64,000 nt of DNA from Paramarasmius palmivorus. Lineage: Eukaryota > Basidiomycota > Agaricomycetes > Agaricales > Marasmiaceae. The notes below the pieces were generated by a model, which saw only the letters and a program-made list of their open reading frames with translations, was not told the origin of the DNA and searched no databases. Made by a program: the position numbers and the translations under genes. The stretch covers positions 186,001-250,000 of the forward strand of contig JAYKXP010000015.1 of assembly GCA_037176845.1 (NCBI GenBank), read 5' to 3'. Positions 40,066-50,881 of this stretch are shown one piece after another (within the stretch, counting starts at the first letter, position 1; each line of letters begins with the position of its first letter).

Positions 40066-40855
40066 ATGCGATTCACAACTGTCTTTGCGACCGCCACAGC
40101 TTTTGCAACCGCGGCATTGGCTGCTCCTTCTGACCTCGGTGTCACTTTTTCTGCCTCAAACCATTACGGCGCGCCTCTCCCGCCTTGGCAGCCGGGGTGC
40201 AAGCCTGGTTGGTACTACGGCGATCACCCAAGTCTCGTGGTGATTGTTGGCCTGCCGTGGCTAAAGGATGGTGTAAGTTCGACTTTCAGCTCTCGGGTAA
40301 TATTCTAACAATCCTGATAGATTCTTTGCGGTCTCCTCGACCTCCTCCCCCTCAATTGCTTGCATTGCCCAAAGCCACCTCACAGCCCTCCGCCTAGCGA
40401 TGGCTGGAAGCAGACTTTCCACGATTCCGACGGAGCGGTACAGGCTGATGATTACTTGACCTTTGGGTTGGTCGACACTGTCGATGGTTCGTACAAGTTT
40501 GGATGTAGGATCCGTTGCTCATTCGGTCAATACAGAATGTAAGACCATGTGTCTCAATGTTGATGGATGTAACTTCTTCAACAGTAAGTCAAAGCTTTTA
40601 TCTTCATCTCTCTCCTCTCACTGATACTCTTTGCATAGCTTACCATGATGTGAACGGAAAGGTATAGTGCTACCGAAATCGGGTGTCTTTTCCGCGCGAG
40701 CTCATATCTTTCTGCAGGACGGAAGCCCACAGTTGACTTGTGCTCTCTTCGCAAAATGCCACACTGAGGCAGATGCAACGAACAAGGGAGGCCAGAGTCA
40801 ACCGGATGGCAGCACCGACTACATCACTGAAAGCGCCGGATATTGCAAAGTGTAA
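40066..40855 (+). CDS. Small secreted cysteine-containing protein (fruit-body-specific / PAN-like type)
   Basis: The signal peptide MRFTTVFATATAFATAALAA is followed by a Pro/Trp-rich part and TFHDSDGAVQADDYLTFGLV. After two introns (about 40500-40538 and 40584-40639) the core reads CKTMCLNVDGCNFFNTYHDV. After another intron (about 40664-40720) it reads DGSPQLTCALFAKCHTEADA and GGQSQPDGSTDYITE, ending GYCKV and TAA at 40855. The cysteine spacing and the NTYHDVNGKDGSPQLTC signature are those of a family of agaricomycete secreted proteins related to fruiting-body-specific protein A, with an apple/PAN-like disulphide fold. Function not established; extracellular matrix or carbohydrate binding is a guess. 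The intron after 40272 is inferred from the phase only. Confidence 0.75.
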
Positions 40856-41103
40856 ACTTCGAAACGTTGACAATGACTGGGAACGTACGCTTGTCTTCGC
40901 TGGGTTATGTATCTTTCTTCGTGGAAGCTGATTGAGTAAATAATATAAAATCGTTCAACTTTTCGCTACTGGTACTCCTTGAATGTGAGGTAACATGATG
41001 ATTTGATAGGTCATTCATACAGGGATCGTGCTTATAGTCCATGCGGTACAAGAGAAGCTTAGTACAGGCAGTAATTCCAGTCCATACCCTCGAAACACAA
41101 CCA

Positions 41104-43099
41104 CTAGTTGAAAGGACGCGTTCTAACCTGATACTTCATCAATTCCGAAGACGGGAAGAGCTGTCCACTGGCTCCCTCTCGCTGGACGAGCTCCTTGTAC
41201 TCCTTCTCGTAAAAGAACTCCTTCGCTCCGAATGCAGGCTTCAAGTCATTGAGCCAAGATGCTTTCTCGTCAAACTTGGCGAAGAATGTCTCCTTCATCC
41301 ATGCAGGATTACGAGCTTGCAAGAAACGTAAGATGAAGACTTTTTCCGGGCCTGAAGGGCCGGGGATCGTGGTGATACCGACGACCTGTATTTTACCGGG
41401 ACTAGCCGACATGGATGGTCCCTGGACAGTTCGTGCTGTACCCGCGACGGAGGAGACTGGTAAAAACCCGAGTTCAGTATCTTGGACTTCATGACGCATC
41501 TCTTGGTACTCACTCGCTTCCCGGTATATGTCGAATGCGCGCGCTAATGGAACTTCGAAGTAATGCTTGGCACCTTTGTTCTATCGTCAGCCTCTCACAA
41601 GAAGATCCAGTGCTAAGTGTACTGACCGGTGTCGCGCTCCACAAACATATAGTAAGGGATTGCACCCAGACGAGTCTGCGTGCGCCACATCTAGTTTGAT
41701 GGAAAGTAATTAGTCTGGCTCTGTAAACCACAGCCCGAGAACACTCACGTCCGCCCATATGTGAGGCTGATCGTTAATTTGACGAATCAGCGGTGCTTGG
41801 CAACGAATGTTAGCACCCGTTGCACGGATACGTCTGATGGCCTCTTGGACTGCTGCTCCTTGCAGTTCTGCCGGATGTGTAAAGTGGGCCATGATACTCA
41901 ACTGTCTACCGCTCTTGACGATCCGCTCAAAGAGCTTCAATAAATCTCCAGCGTCTGGATCTGTCAAGTATCGGTATGGCCAGTATCTAGTAGCGATTAG
42001 TATGTAAATGAGTAAAAGACGAAATGAAACTCACGAAAGACTCTTGGACCCAATTCGGATAGTCGCCAGGTTTTCCGTCCCCGGGTCTGCGAGCAGAGCG
42101 TCGACATAGCGAGCGATTTGCTGGGTGTTCATCACCATCGGGTCGCCACCGGTAAAGAGAATGTCCGTGATGTCGCGGTTGGCTTTGATGTAGTCGACAA
42201 GCTGCCGAACGTCCTTTGATTGGAATTGCTGGTCTGAGCCTACGGCAGTGAACTGGGCCCTGTAAGTAACAAAGTCAGTGCTGGTGTTGTCCTATAACGC
42301 GCAGATAGTTACCATCTAAAACAATATGAGCAGTAGGCATGGCAATATTGTCCCTCTGCGTGACGAAAGGTCAGTGAGGGCAAAATTGATCAGAAAATAG
42401 TACGCCGAACCTGTAGGGAAAAAGAGAAGGGTCTCTCTGTGTGGTAAAAGATCAGTAAAGGAGAAATCGATCAGGAAATGACACGGCAAACCTGTATTTG
42501 TGCTGTACGCCTTCAACAGCCTCTCCGTTGATGGTAGGAACATTTTCTTGCTTTTGGTTCGCTGGATGTGGGTTCAGCTTGCTGCGAATGGCCTCCCTAT
42601 ACATTCGGTAAGCATCGGTCGCAGCGAAAAGGGAATATACAAGAGCTCACGCTAAATCTCGCATTTCCGACTTGGTCGCTCCCCGTTCCAATGCTCTGCG
42701 GACAGTGTGGAGTTCGGCCTCTCCCAACATGTCAGGTTGCGGGAAGGTAAGCTTAAAGATCGGGTCGTTCGGTACGCGAGACCAATCTATGAGCTCGTTG
42801 ACCACATAGTTGTTTGCGCGCATGGGAAACACCGATGCCGCAGCGACATAGTCAAGTACGGGGAGGTGAGGAGCATGACTTGCAAACAGTTCGGGGATGT
42901 TTGAGCGAGTGAGGAGTTGTATTTTCTTCCCCGCCACCGGTGGTGTCAAGGGAAGGGATTCAGGTAGCTCGCTCTGCCTGACGATGTTGGCAAGGCCCCG
43001 TTTGGGGTTGAGTGACCGGGTCGATGGCAGGCGGTGGAAGCCACGAGCGCTGTACTTCAGACAAGAGACGAATGCCATCGAAAGGCGATAGTGAAGCAT
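41104..43099 (-). CDS. Lysine 2,3-aminomutase-like radical SAM enzyme
   Basis: The radical SAM aminomutase family uses a [4Fe-4S] cluster, S-adenosylmethionine and PLP to move amino groups. The ATG at 43099 starts a basic, Arg-rich N-terminus (KYSARGFHRLPSTRSLNPKR) that looks like a mitochondrial presequence. The core continues with ELIDWSRVPNDPIFKLTFPQ. The cluster motif is spliced over two introns flanking a 26-base exon at 42411-42436 and reads GQYCHAYCSYCFRW (three cysteines as CX3CX2C). Then come DILFTGGDPMVMNTQQIARY, LATIRIGSKSLS, QLSIMAHFTHPAEL, TGANIRCQAPLIRQIND and IPYYMFVERDT. The C-terminal part (KGAKHYFEVPLARAFDIYRE to VRTRPFN) ends at 41104. The frame is intact and the key residues are present. 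A truncated copy lies at 32370-32962. The true substrate in fungi is unknown. Confidence 0.88.
42356..42491 (-). repeat. Two homologous 55-base introns flanking a 26-base exon
   Basis: The introns at 42437-42491 and 42356-42410 are both exactly 55 bases. They are alignable without gaps and agree at 39 of 55 positions counted by eye. The intervening exon is 26 bases, so the repeat period is 81 bases. The splicing is supported by restoration of the radical SAM cysteine motif. Confidence 0.8.
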
Positions 43100-44054
43100 A
43101 TGGATCGAATTCCAGTTTATATCATGATTTCCAGTGGCACTAAATTCTGGAGATTTACGTCGATTGAGTAATTCTCCACTTTGAGGCCCCTAGTATCGCT
43201 TCACGAACGTTGTTCCATTCGATTTCCACCCCCACAGTAGGCGAGCTTTGAATTGTATGAGAAAATGGGGGTGAATGATTCATAATAATACAAGATACAA
43301 ACTGACATCCAGGGACAAAGTGCTTGATCGTGCTTCTGAAGACCCATACAGCTGCTCAGTTCGTGATTTTCTTGGACCCAGATGCAGAACCATCTAAAAC
43401 TGAATAGTGATTCGTAATGCTCACCGTGAGTTTGATGGGGGGATTGGCTCCGTTTGTTCCTGCGGTGAAGCTATTCGGTGCAATTCTGACGCAAAGATGG
43501 GTATGAGCCGGTGTAAACGCGTTCCATCGGATAACTCACCATCTTGACCTTTTGTATGTTCACACACCCATCCATTGAACACTTGACGAGTAGTCCGGCA
43601 CGAGCTGAGCGCTGAGCAGTGTCGAGTAGACGTGGGCATCGTGGGATCAACAAACAAGTTATTCGGCTAGAAGATGCGTCAAAAAAAATTAGACGCTGTT
43701 ACTTCTCACGCCATCCCCGACGCTACAGGCCGCTTCATTTACCGACGTTCTGGTTGCCACTCATGCTCCAAAAAAAATCCACATCGCACCGCCGATATCA
43801 GTGGTTAGCTGAGTAATACACAGGGCATGATCAAAAGAGGCCAGTGCTTCAGGAGCTTCAGGAGCCCTGGTTTAGATGGTCCAGGGAATAACAAACAAAA
43901 TGACAACAATATAGTACGCCACTCAAAATGTCTACGCCTTTCTGACGAGAGCCACCTGTCACTACAGACCACGTAAATTCACGCGAAATTTCATTGTAAG
44001 ATGGACAATCAGTCCTCATTGACTCTATGGACTTAATACGAAAAGTGGTAAAAA
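43100..44054. other. Intergenic region between aminomutase and transporter
   Basis: About 950 bases. A minus-strand frame at 43421-43657 (RQVFNGWVCEHTKGQDG) with a possible intron is the only weak candidate for a small gene; I could not build a convincing model. A short AGGAGCTTC duplication lies near 43850. Confidence 0.45.
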
Positions 44055-45816
44055 TCAACTCTTTCCCTGGTATGCAAGGATTTTATGCACCCAGGCACCC
44101 AAGCCCACAAGTGTGCTCATAGCCAACAGTGACCCGATGAATATACTGAGTGTCCCCGAGCCATAGAGGCCATAAGAACCTCCATCAATACCTGCACTGA
44201 GGCTCGCGGACGGTCGATACAGTACCGATGCGACTATAGGTCCGACGATGCAGCCGACTCCTCGAGCCACGAAAAGTGCTGAGTACAGCAATGGGACATA
44301 CTCGGGCTCCGTAGAGGATATCGTCCTCGCTGCCTGAGCCCACATAGACGAATAACCTCCCGCCTTGGAAACAACATTAGCCATTTGTAAAATACAGCAA
44401 ACAGTGGACTTACTATCAGGCCGAACAAAAGAGAGAAGGTCAGAAGCATCGCAAACCCATTTGCAAAGCCATAGAGGAGGAAAGCAAGGACTGTGCTCGC
44501 TGCTGATGACACAGTCATCAGTGTGGCATAACTATACTTGTCCGACAGTTGTCCCCAACCCAAGCGACCAGGAATAGACGCTAGATTGAGGGCAGATAGG
44601 ACTGGTACATAACTGAGCTGAGAAGAGACACATTAATGAAGAAAAAGGCATACCGATATTGGGATTTGATATCCCCAAATAAGCTGCCTGGGTGGGTAGG
44701 AAGACAGTGACCGGGAAGTAACCTGAAGCCTGGAACAGCGAAGCAAGAGCCTACATAGCGAGTCGTCAGAAAATGGGAACTGTTAACTTAAGCATGATGA
44801 ATTATCACCACTGCAAGAAATTGTCCCCTGAACAGAGCTCGTATGGAAAAGACTGGTCGGGCACCACGGGTCATTGCTCCAAGTGGCAAGCGAGGTCTTG
44901 CGAAGTACAAGGCCGCCGTGCCTAAAACGGCGGTTGCAAATGTCCAGATGCGCATTGTCCATGGGAAACCAACACGGCGAAGCAGTACGTCTAATACCAA
45001 CGGCAGGCAAACTCCGCCCAGGGATGCGCCCGTGATGATTAGGCCCGAGGCTAATCCACGCTTTTCTACGAACCATTGTGTAACCCTGTAGTTGAGTAAA
45101 ATATAGCGTTCTGAAAGCTGTAGGTGAACCTTGTCACATACCATATGTATGTCGGAAAAGAGATAATGGCGGCAGACAGACCAGGAAGGACACCTTGACA
45201 AATGATCAATTGCCAAACCTGTAATACAAGAGAGAGGTTGAGCACATCTAGATCCCGATCAGGACTGAAGTACCGACTGAGGTGGCAAAGCTAGCACAAA
45301 ACATGGCAATGAGCCAAAGTGAGAGACCAAAAAACATGACCATCCGAAGGTACTGAGGATGGCGCTGAAATAGCATCATCAAGAATATTCCGGCGCCATA
45401 TTCAAGAGCCAGGCCCGTAGTGCCTATGGTCGCAATGGCGGTAGAGGACGATTGATTGAACGGGGCATGCGATTCGTAGTACGACTGGAATGTACCGAAG
45501 GATGACTAAAGAAACAGTGTCAGAAAGCTGTTAGGTTGTAATCATAACTAACCTGGGGGCCCCAGAACAGAAACTCGATTGCAAAGGCCGCTGCGCAGAA
45601 AGACCACGCACGCATGCCTTTGTCGATCGGAGGGAGATGCTGTGAGGACTCTACGGAATCCGCCGTGACATGAGGGTCGCTTTCAGTCGTCAGCGTCCTG
45701 GAGTTCAAAGATAGTGTGGTTGTACCCGCAGGACTTGCAGATAGAGAGGTAGAGTTATCCATGGCTCGGCTGGATGAATCGTAGCCGCGATCCTCGAGTT
45801 TAATGATGTCCGTCAT
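44055..45816 (-). CDS. MFS transporter, monocarboxylate-porter-like
   Basis: Major facilitator of the fungal Mch/monocarboxylate transporter type, with about 12 membrane spans. The ATG at 45816 opens a polar N-terminal tail of about 70 residues (MTDIIKLEDRGYDSSSRAMD). The first span is AWSFCAAAFAIEFLFWGPQ. Later segments include SSFGTFQSYYESHAP, LIICQGVLPGLSAAIISFPT, KRGLASGLIITGASLGGVCL and SIPGRLGWGQLSDKYSYATL, the family's conserved R-x-x-x-G loop. GGYSSMWAQAARTISSTEPE and the last spans to AYQGKS end at 44055. About eight short introns. MCT-like proteins in fungi often do not carry carboxylates, so the substrate is left open. No neighbouring gene suggests one. Confidence 0.87.
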
Positions 45817-46859
45817 GAGTCTAAGTCGGGTGCGAGTAAAGGTGGGAAGTTGAACAGGATACGTACAATACTACCAGTCACGTTTATGAGTCGGATTCCC
45901 AACGGAGCTTCCGACACAATCTTACATTCAATAATAACCGGTGACAAAGTCTTGAAGGAGCTGAACGGACTTCTGTTAGGATGAATACAACATGAAGCAA
46001 TCCAAAATCATACCGTACAAGATGTGGGTTTCAATTTGGCATCAGAAAGCACGCAGTAAGCAATGGTATCCATCGCCAATGCTTCTTGACGTACTTGAGA
46101 TGTACCGAGTATCCAGAAGTTAAATCCCCAGGGACACCTTATTTGGCTCCGCATTGACAAATCGCTAAGAACACCCAGGATTCTCAAAGATAGACGCATG
46201 GCTCTGCAACAAAAAAAAAACGTCAGGAGCAACTCGCCAGCGTTGGCCAAGAGTGTCGAGTGCTTCCGGTTACGTTGCAGTATCGTCGGGATGACCGGAG
46301 ATACAGTTTACTATCATTGCTATAATCGAATCAAACAGAAAAGAATACCAAAGCTCCTCGAAAGAAATGAGACTTGCACGAACGGTGGGAAGGCACGAAC
46401 CAAAATCCGCGGGCTACGCTTGCGTGATACTGGTAACCATCTACATCTTGCGTGAGCGATTGCGCCATGAGAATACGAAGTTCCGAGTTATACCTGAATG
46501 AACGGTGAACTTCATAAGCGCGCAAGTCCAAGAAAGCTGTCAACCCCGTTTCGACCTCTAGCTATTGAAAGTTGCTCAGAAGGAACCTGAATGACGACGA
46601 TTATCTATCCGGAATTAGCGATTGACAGAACGTGTTTGGGGGTAGAGGAATAGGAGAATAGAATAGAGCAAACCGAACTGAACAACATATCTCCTTTTGA
46701 GCACAGACGGAATTGGTTCGTAGCGAGCATTATTTGCTCATGGAATAACTTGGAGAAAACCACTCACGATGCCTTCAAGATACACAGATGTCACACCGTT
46801 CGTGTCCATTGGTATAAAGCCATCACCCCCCTCTCCACTACATCATAACCCCAATTTCG
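45817..46859. other. Divergent intergenic region between transporter and ferredoxin genes
   Basis: About 1 kb. No supported gene. Contains a 10-base A run near 46206 and short chance frames. Confidence 0.5.
46813..46818 (+). promoter_or_regulatory. Candidate TATA box of the ferredoxin gene
   Basis: TATAAA 42 bases before the ATG at 46860, followed by a C-rich stretch typical of fungal 5' leaders. Confidence 0.35.
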
Positions 46860-47529
46860 ATGTCTCTGCTCAGCCAAGTTCATTTCGCCGCTCGCCGCCA
46901 CACTTTGAAAATCGTGCAACGGACGGCCAGTCCTCGGTCAATGAGCATGTCTGTTCAAAGTTCACAGTCAGCTACATACACCGAGGCTGGTCGAGATGTA
47001 AATGCAATGCCAAGGTAACGGACATAACCACACTCACGGTACTAGCTTTGCCTCTGATGCCCAAGTCCAAACATAGGAGCATCAAGCTGGATTTCTTCAA
47101 CATCTCCGGGAAACATCTGGCAAGTGCACATGCCCGCGAAGGTGACAATATTCTCGACCTAGCCCACAGCCATGGTATCGACCTCGAAGGTAAGTAGCAT
47201 CGGAAGAATATCCGAGCGCCGTCGTTCATAACCCAATCTGATGGATTAGGTTCGTGCGAGGGCCAGGTTGCCTGTTCCACTTGCCATGTGGTCCTTTCGC
47301 CGGAAGATTACTCGAAGATACCGCCGCCAAAGGACAATGAAAATGACATGCTCGACATGGCTCATGGCTTGACGGAGACGTAGGTTTTTTTCACCCCGTT
47401 TCGCTCCCAGTTACTGAAGGTATTCCCAGGTCACGCTTGGGCTGTCAGGTGCAAGTGACGAGAGCGGTGGATGGACTTGTTGTAACTGTGCCAAACGCGT
47501 ATGGACTACGAAAAAAGGCGATGAATTAA
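46860..47529 (+). CDS. YAH1: Mitochondrial [2Fe-2S] ferredoxin (adrenodoxin type)
   Basis: Electron carrier for iron-sulphur cluster assembly and haem A/ubiquinone synthesis in the mitochondrial matrix. The ATG at 46860 gives a basic presequence (MSLLSQVHFAARRHTLKIVQ). The mature domain begins IKLDFFNISGKHLASAHARE. The cluster ligands follow the adrenodoxin pattern CX5CX2C (SCEGQVACSTCHVV) with the fourth Cys in RLGCQVQVTRAVDGL. An acidic helix (NENDMLDMAHGLTE) is the partner-docking region of this type. Introns at about 47015-47075, 47191-47250 and 47382-47430. It ends with KKAMN and a TAA at 47527-47529. All four cysteines are present. Fungi usually have one such essential gene. Confidence 0.92.
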
Positions 47530-49565
47530 TTCCGGGGGCGCATTAAATTCTTCTCACCATCTAGTAGTTAAAACTGTTGTCGGCAGCTGCCGGATGTCAT
47601 GTAGAAAAATGTATTTTCAGACGAAGTAGCGACCCTAGTGTTTCGTGCTATTTTTGAGTGCAAGGCGATAGCTGTTAAAGGTCTCCAATGGTTTCTAGAA
47701 CCGTGAACGGACTCTACTCACAATTTTGAGGCAATATTTCGTCATGATTTGACAGCTTCTGTCAGGGCATGTTTGGATCGAATTTACACGCCGTACACCG
47801 GTCGTCAAAGTGGCTCCTAGGGCGCTCAATTACTCATCACCTTTCCCTTGTAGATCGTTCTTCTGCCGTGTTCACGTCTAAAATGCTAACAAGTGATAAC
47901 CGTGGACCCAGAGAACGCGCATTCAGTACTGTATGTAACACCAATTGAGTCGAGCTTGCATGCGAGTACATAGGAGATCACTTACGACTGATTTAATGCA
48001 CGGTGAATTCCAAAAAGGAATTGGATGGTGGGAGCGCCGACGGAGAGCAAGTATGCATCAGCATCGACGGAAATCCAGACTGTTTGACAGTTTACTTACA
48101 GCTTGGCCTACACTGTTCCTCACGCCGGGCAATACTCCGTAGCGTAATTCCAGTACCTTCCTGAGTGGGAAGCGGAACTAGCGATGAACCACGTAAACGG
48201 AGTTTGACGGAGTAGTGTGGGCATTGGCACGAAGAACTTGAGAAAAATTCTCCGAATGATAATTCCAGAAAGCTAGTGTATGTAAAAATACACCTGGGTA
48301 GCTATGAGCACCAGCTACATCTGACAGAAAGCATGAGTTGGTCGAACAAATCCGTGAGATAGGAAAAACCATTATACCGTGTCTAGCCTCATCCTGCTAT
48401 GATTCGTTCATATCCCCTTCTAACCAACGGAGAACCCGAATGACCAGCTCCCACCTAGCGATACGACCTCTACCTCTACCTCTCTTCGACAAGTTCAATT
48501 TCAGCACCCCGCCATTTGCTGGTCAGGAACGTATACCATTGGGTACTTTCTAGCAGTTGCCCTATAGGTTTTATGAGTGGAATGTGCTGATAAAAGCACT
48601 CTCAGGACTCACCGCATAGTAACCTCGAGCAGCCGAACGACCTCGCTGAATCCTTCCGAATGTTTCTCCGTCATCGCGTGCCTCTTCATTCGCGCAGCTT
48701 TTTCAAGTGTAGGCTTCATCTAGGCCAACAAAGACCGTGACAGATGGCTCCTCGTGGAAACCATTGCCCACCTACGACCGTGCTCGGTATCGCTGAACAT
48801 GAAAGCAATGTGTCCCAGCGATGAGAATCGCAAATGGACGAGTATCTGGCGTACAATGTCGTGGAATGGGTCGGCTTGATCAGCGCAAGGTGGTTCCCGA
48901 GTCTTTTCAAGGATTGTACAAAAGCTGATTGATACGCCGATTCCATATCAGTAGGGTGCGACAGTGGATGCACCAGCAGAACTCACCTCTCGTCACTGGC
49001 AATAGGTTGACCACTTCACGACCTCCAAAAGGTAAAACCCACAGCCAAAGTTCTGACATTGACGGTGGCATCGTCCAAGCTTCAGGATGACACAGCTAGT
49101 GAGCTTTGCGATAAAGGAAGCGCAGCGAAGATTGAGCGAAGAAATTCAGGTATTTTCCGAGCCTGTTGGGTTGAACGCGTCCATGGCCAAGGATTCGAGG
49201 ATTCGACGTGATGACAGGTTTGGGACAAGCAATCAAATTGATGGTCATTGTCAACGTCTTTCGTGATTGGGCCATCGTCGCCGCCGGTCAGGTCGATTGG
49301 CATTCAGTTTTGCTTCCTTATCAGCTTATCTCTGCATTGGCGAATTTGAACAGGAAACGCGATATCAATTGCAGTACTGAGTATCAAAAAGATACCTAAG
49401 CTACAGTGTAATACAAAAGGTATACACCAATGACCAAACTAAAGTAACAGGGAAACACGAAAGAGCGATTCAACCTCCAGGAGACGAGTCCCAAACGAAA
49501 ACGAACAAGGAGAACAACATATAAGGATACAGGCTCTGATACGACGCGTGTCTTCGTCTTTCCAA
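47530..49565. other. 2-kb gene-poor stretch
   Basis: Only scattered short frames on both strands (for example 48716-48973 and 49082-49303, both minus). None shows a recognisable motif or signal peptide or joins to another by a convincing intron. It may contain a non-coding RNA or a rapidly evolving gene; I see no positive evidence for either. Confidence 0.5.
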
Positions 49566-50328
49566 TTAGGCCTTTTCGTCCCTAGGAAGCGAGCGTCGTC
49601 GGAGAAGAGCCATAAAAGTGACAACAGCAGCGATGGAAGTGAACAAAAATGTGAACCATGGAAGAATTGCGAGTAGTCGGACCAGAAAGAAGCGTCAAGA
49701 TGTGCCTTGGCGACGAAAAGTGGAAACTCACGGTAATCTTGGTCCCGATACACTGGGCTGACACCCAACAACCGTTCAAAACTACTAATCACATCCTGCC
49801 TAAGCTCGACACCCCCTAAGGAAGCAGTTACATGGGCTTCGTTGTTGGCGTAAAAGACCGTCACTGGAATTTGGACTGCGAACAACCAGATGGCGCAGAA
49901 TGTAAGAGAGGCGGTTTGGAACGGTAGTGAAGCGTTGAAGAATCGATTCAAAGGTTTCACGAGTAAAAGTCCGAGGAAGATGGTGCATAGAATGGCGATA
50001 AGCAGGGATACGACGGTCGAGACGATACCAGAATTGAGTATATCTACCAGAACAGTCAGAAACTACTAGGCGAGAAGAAGAAATGGTCCTAACCATCAGT
50101 ATTGATGTCTATAGTTGCACTTGCAAGTACTGGATTGCTACCAGTAAGGGCCCTAAGGTCCTTCTTTTGATCATTGGACTTTACGAGCGCGTTCAATCCT
50201 ATCTCCTTGTTAACGCGTATACGAGATCAAAGCGGTATATGCTCACCGACAGCAGCAGAAATGATACTCCAGGCCCAGGCGAGAAAAAGAGAAACAAAGA
50301 GAGGTGCTTTGAGAGGTACGGTGGTCAT
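49566..50328 (-). CDS. Four-span membrane protein, unknown function (one splice site problematic)
   Basis: The ATG at 50326-50328 starts span 1 (PLFVSLFLAWAWSIISAAVG). After an intron comes a polar loop (LNALVKSNDQKKDLRALTGS) and, after another, span 2 (GIVSTVVSLLIAILCTIFLG). Span 3 follows (SLTFCAIWLFAVQIPVTVFY), then a loop with SSFERLLGVSPVYRDQDY. Span 4 (VRLLAILPWFTFLFTSIAAV then VTFMALLRRRSLPRDEKA) is in a different frame and ends at 49566-49568. Joining the two needs either a 38-base intron at 49694-49731 that begins GTGAGT but ends in AC instead of AG, or a small frameshift. Without splicing, the frame runs on to 49439 as unlikely sequence. I do not recognise the family. Confidence 0.6.
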
Positions 50329-50881
50329 GGTGGTACAGAAGAGAAAGCGAAATGGGGAATCCTGGAGTCCTTGACAATCATCTGGGGTAACGAGGTGCTC
50401 TTGACTTTATTTAGGATCCGAGGCAATGCAAAATGACCGTCGTAATGACGGGTGTAAAAATTGCAAAGTAAGCGTGGGGATGTCGGACAGTTTACCCACC
50501 GTTGTTCCCGCGTGCATCCTCTCGCTTCAGTCCCTGTTCGCGATCGTCTTCCGCCTTTTTCAAGCTTTTACCATCGCAGACCATATGGTCCTGATTGCGA
50601 AATTCAAGGAGAAAATATTCAGCAATTTCATTTGGAAATATGCTGCCAAATCCCCATGCTGCCTTGTACTACGTGTCCCGACATTCAGGGGATCCGGGGA
50701 ACAAATCTACGAGACCACACTGGCAGGAACACACCTTGTAGCACTTAGCTACTCATCCAGCTGACCCAGGATATGCTCCGCAGCTCTCAGCAATCTGATC
50801 ACCGATTTTGTCGCTCAAGTGCTCCGTTTCAGCTTACAGATCTTCGAGGATTTTCTTGTCATATTCTCTTTGTCGTCGGAA
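50329..50881. other. Intergenic region
   Basis: About 550 bases with overlapping short plus-strand frames that look like chance. No gene supported. Confidence 0.45.

Noticed and set aside
43421..43657. Possible small gene with one intron
   Set aside because: Donor and acceptor candidates exist, but none of the joined frames looks like a complete protein.
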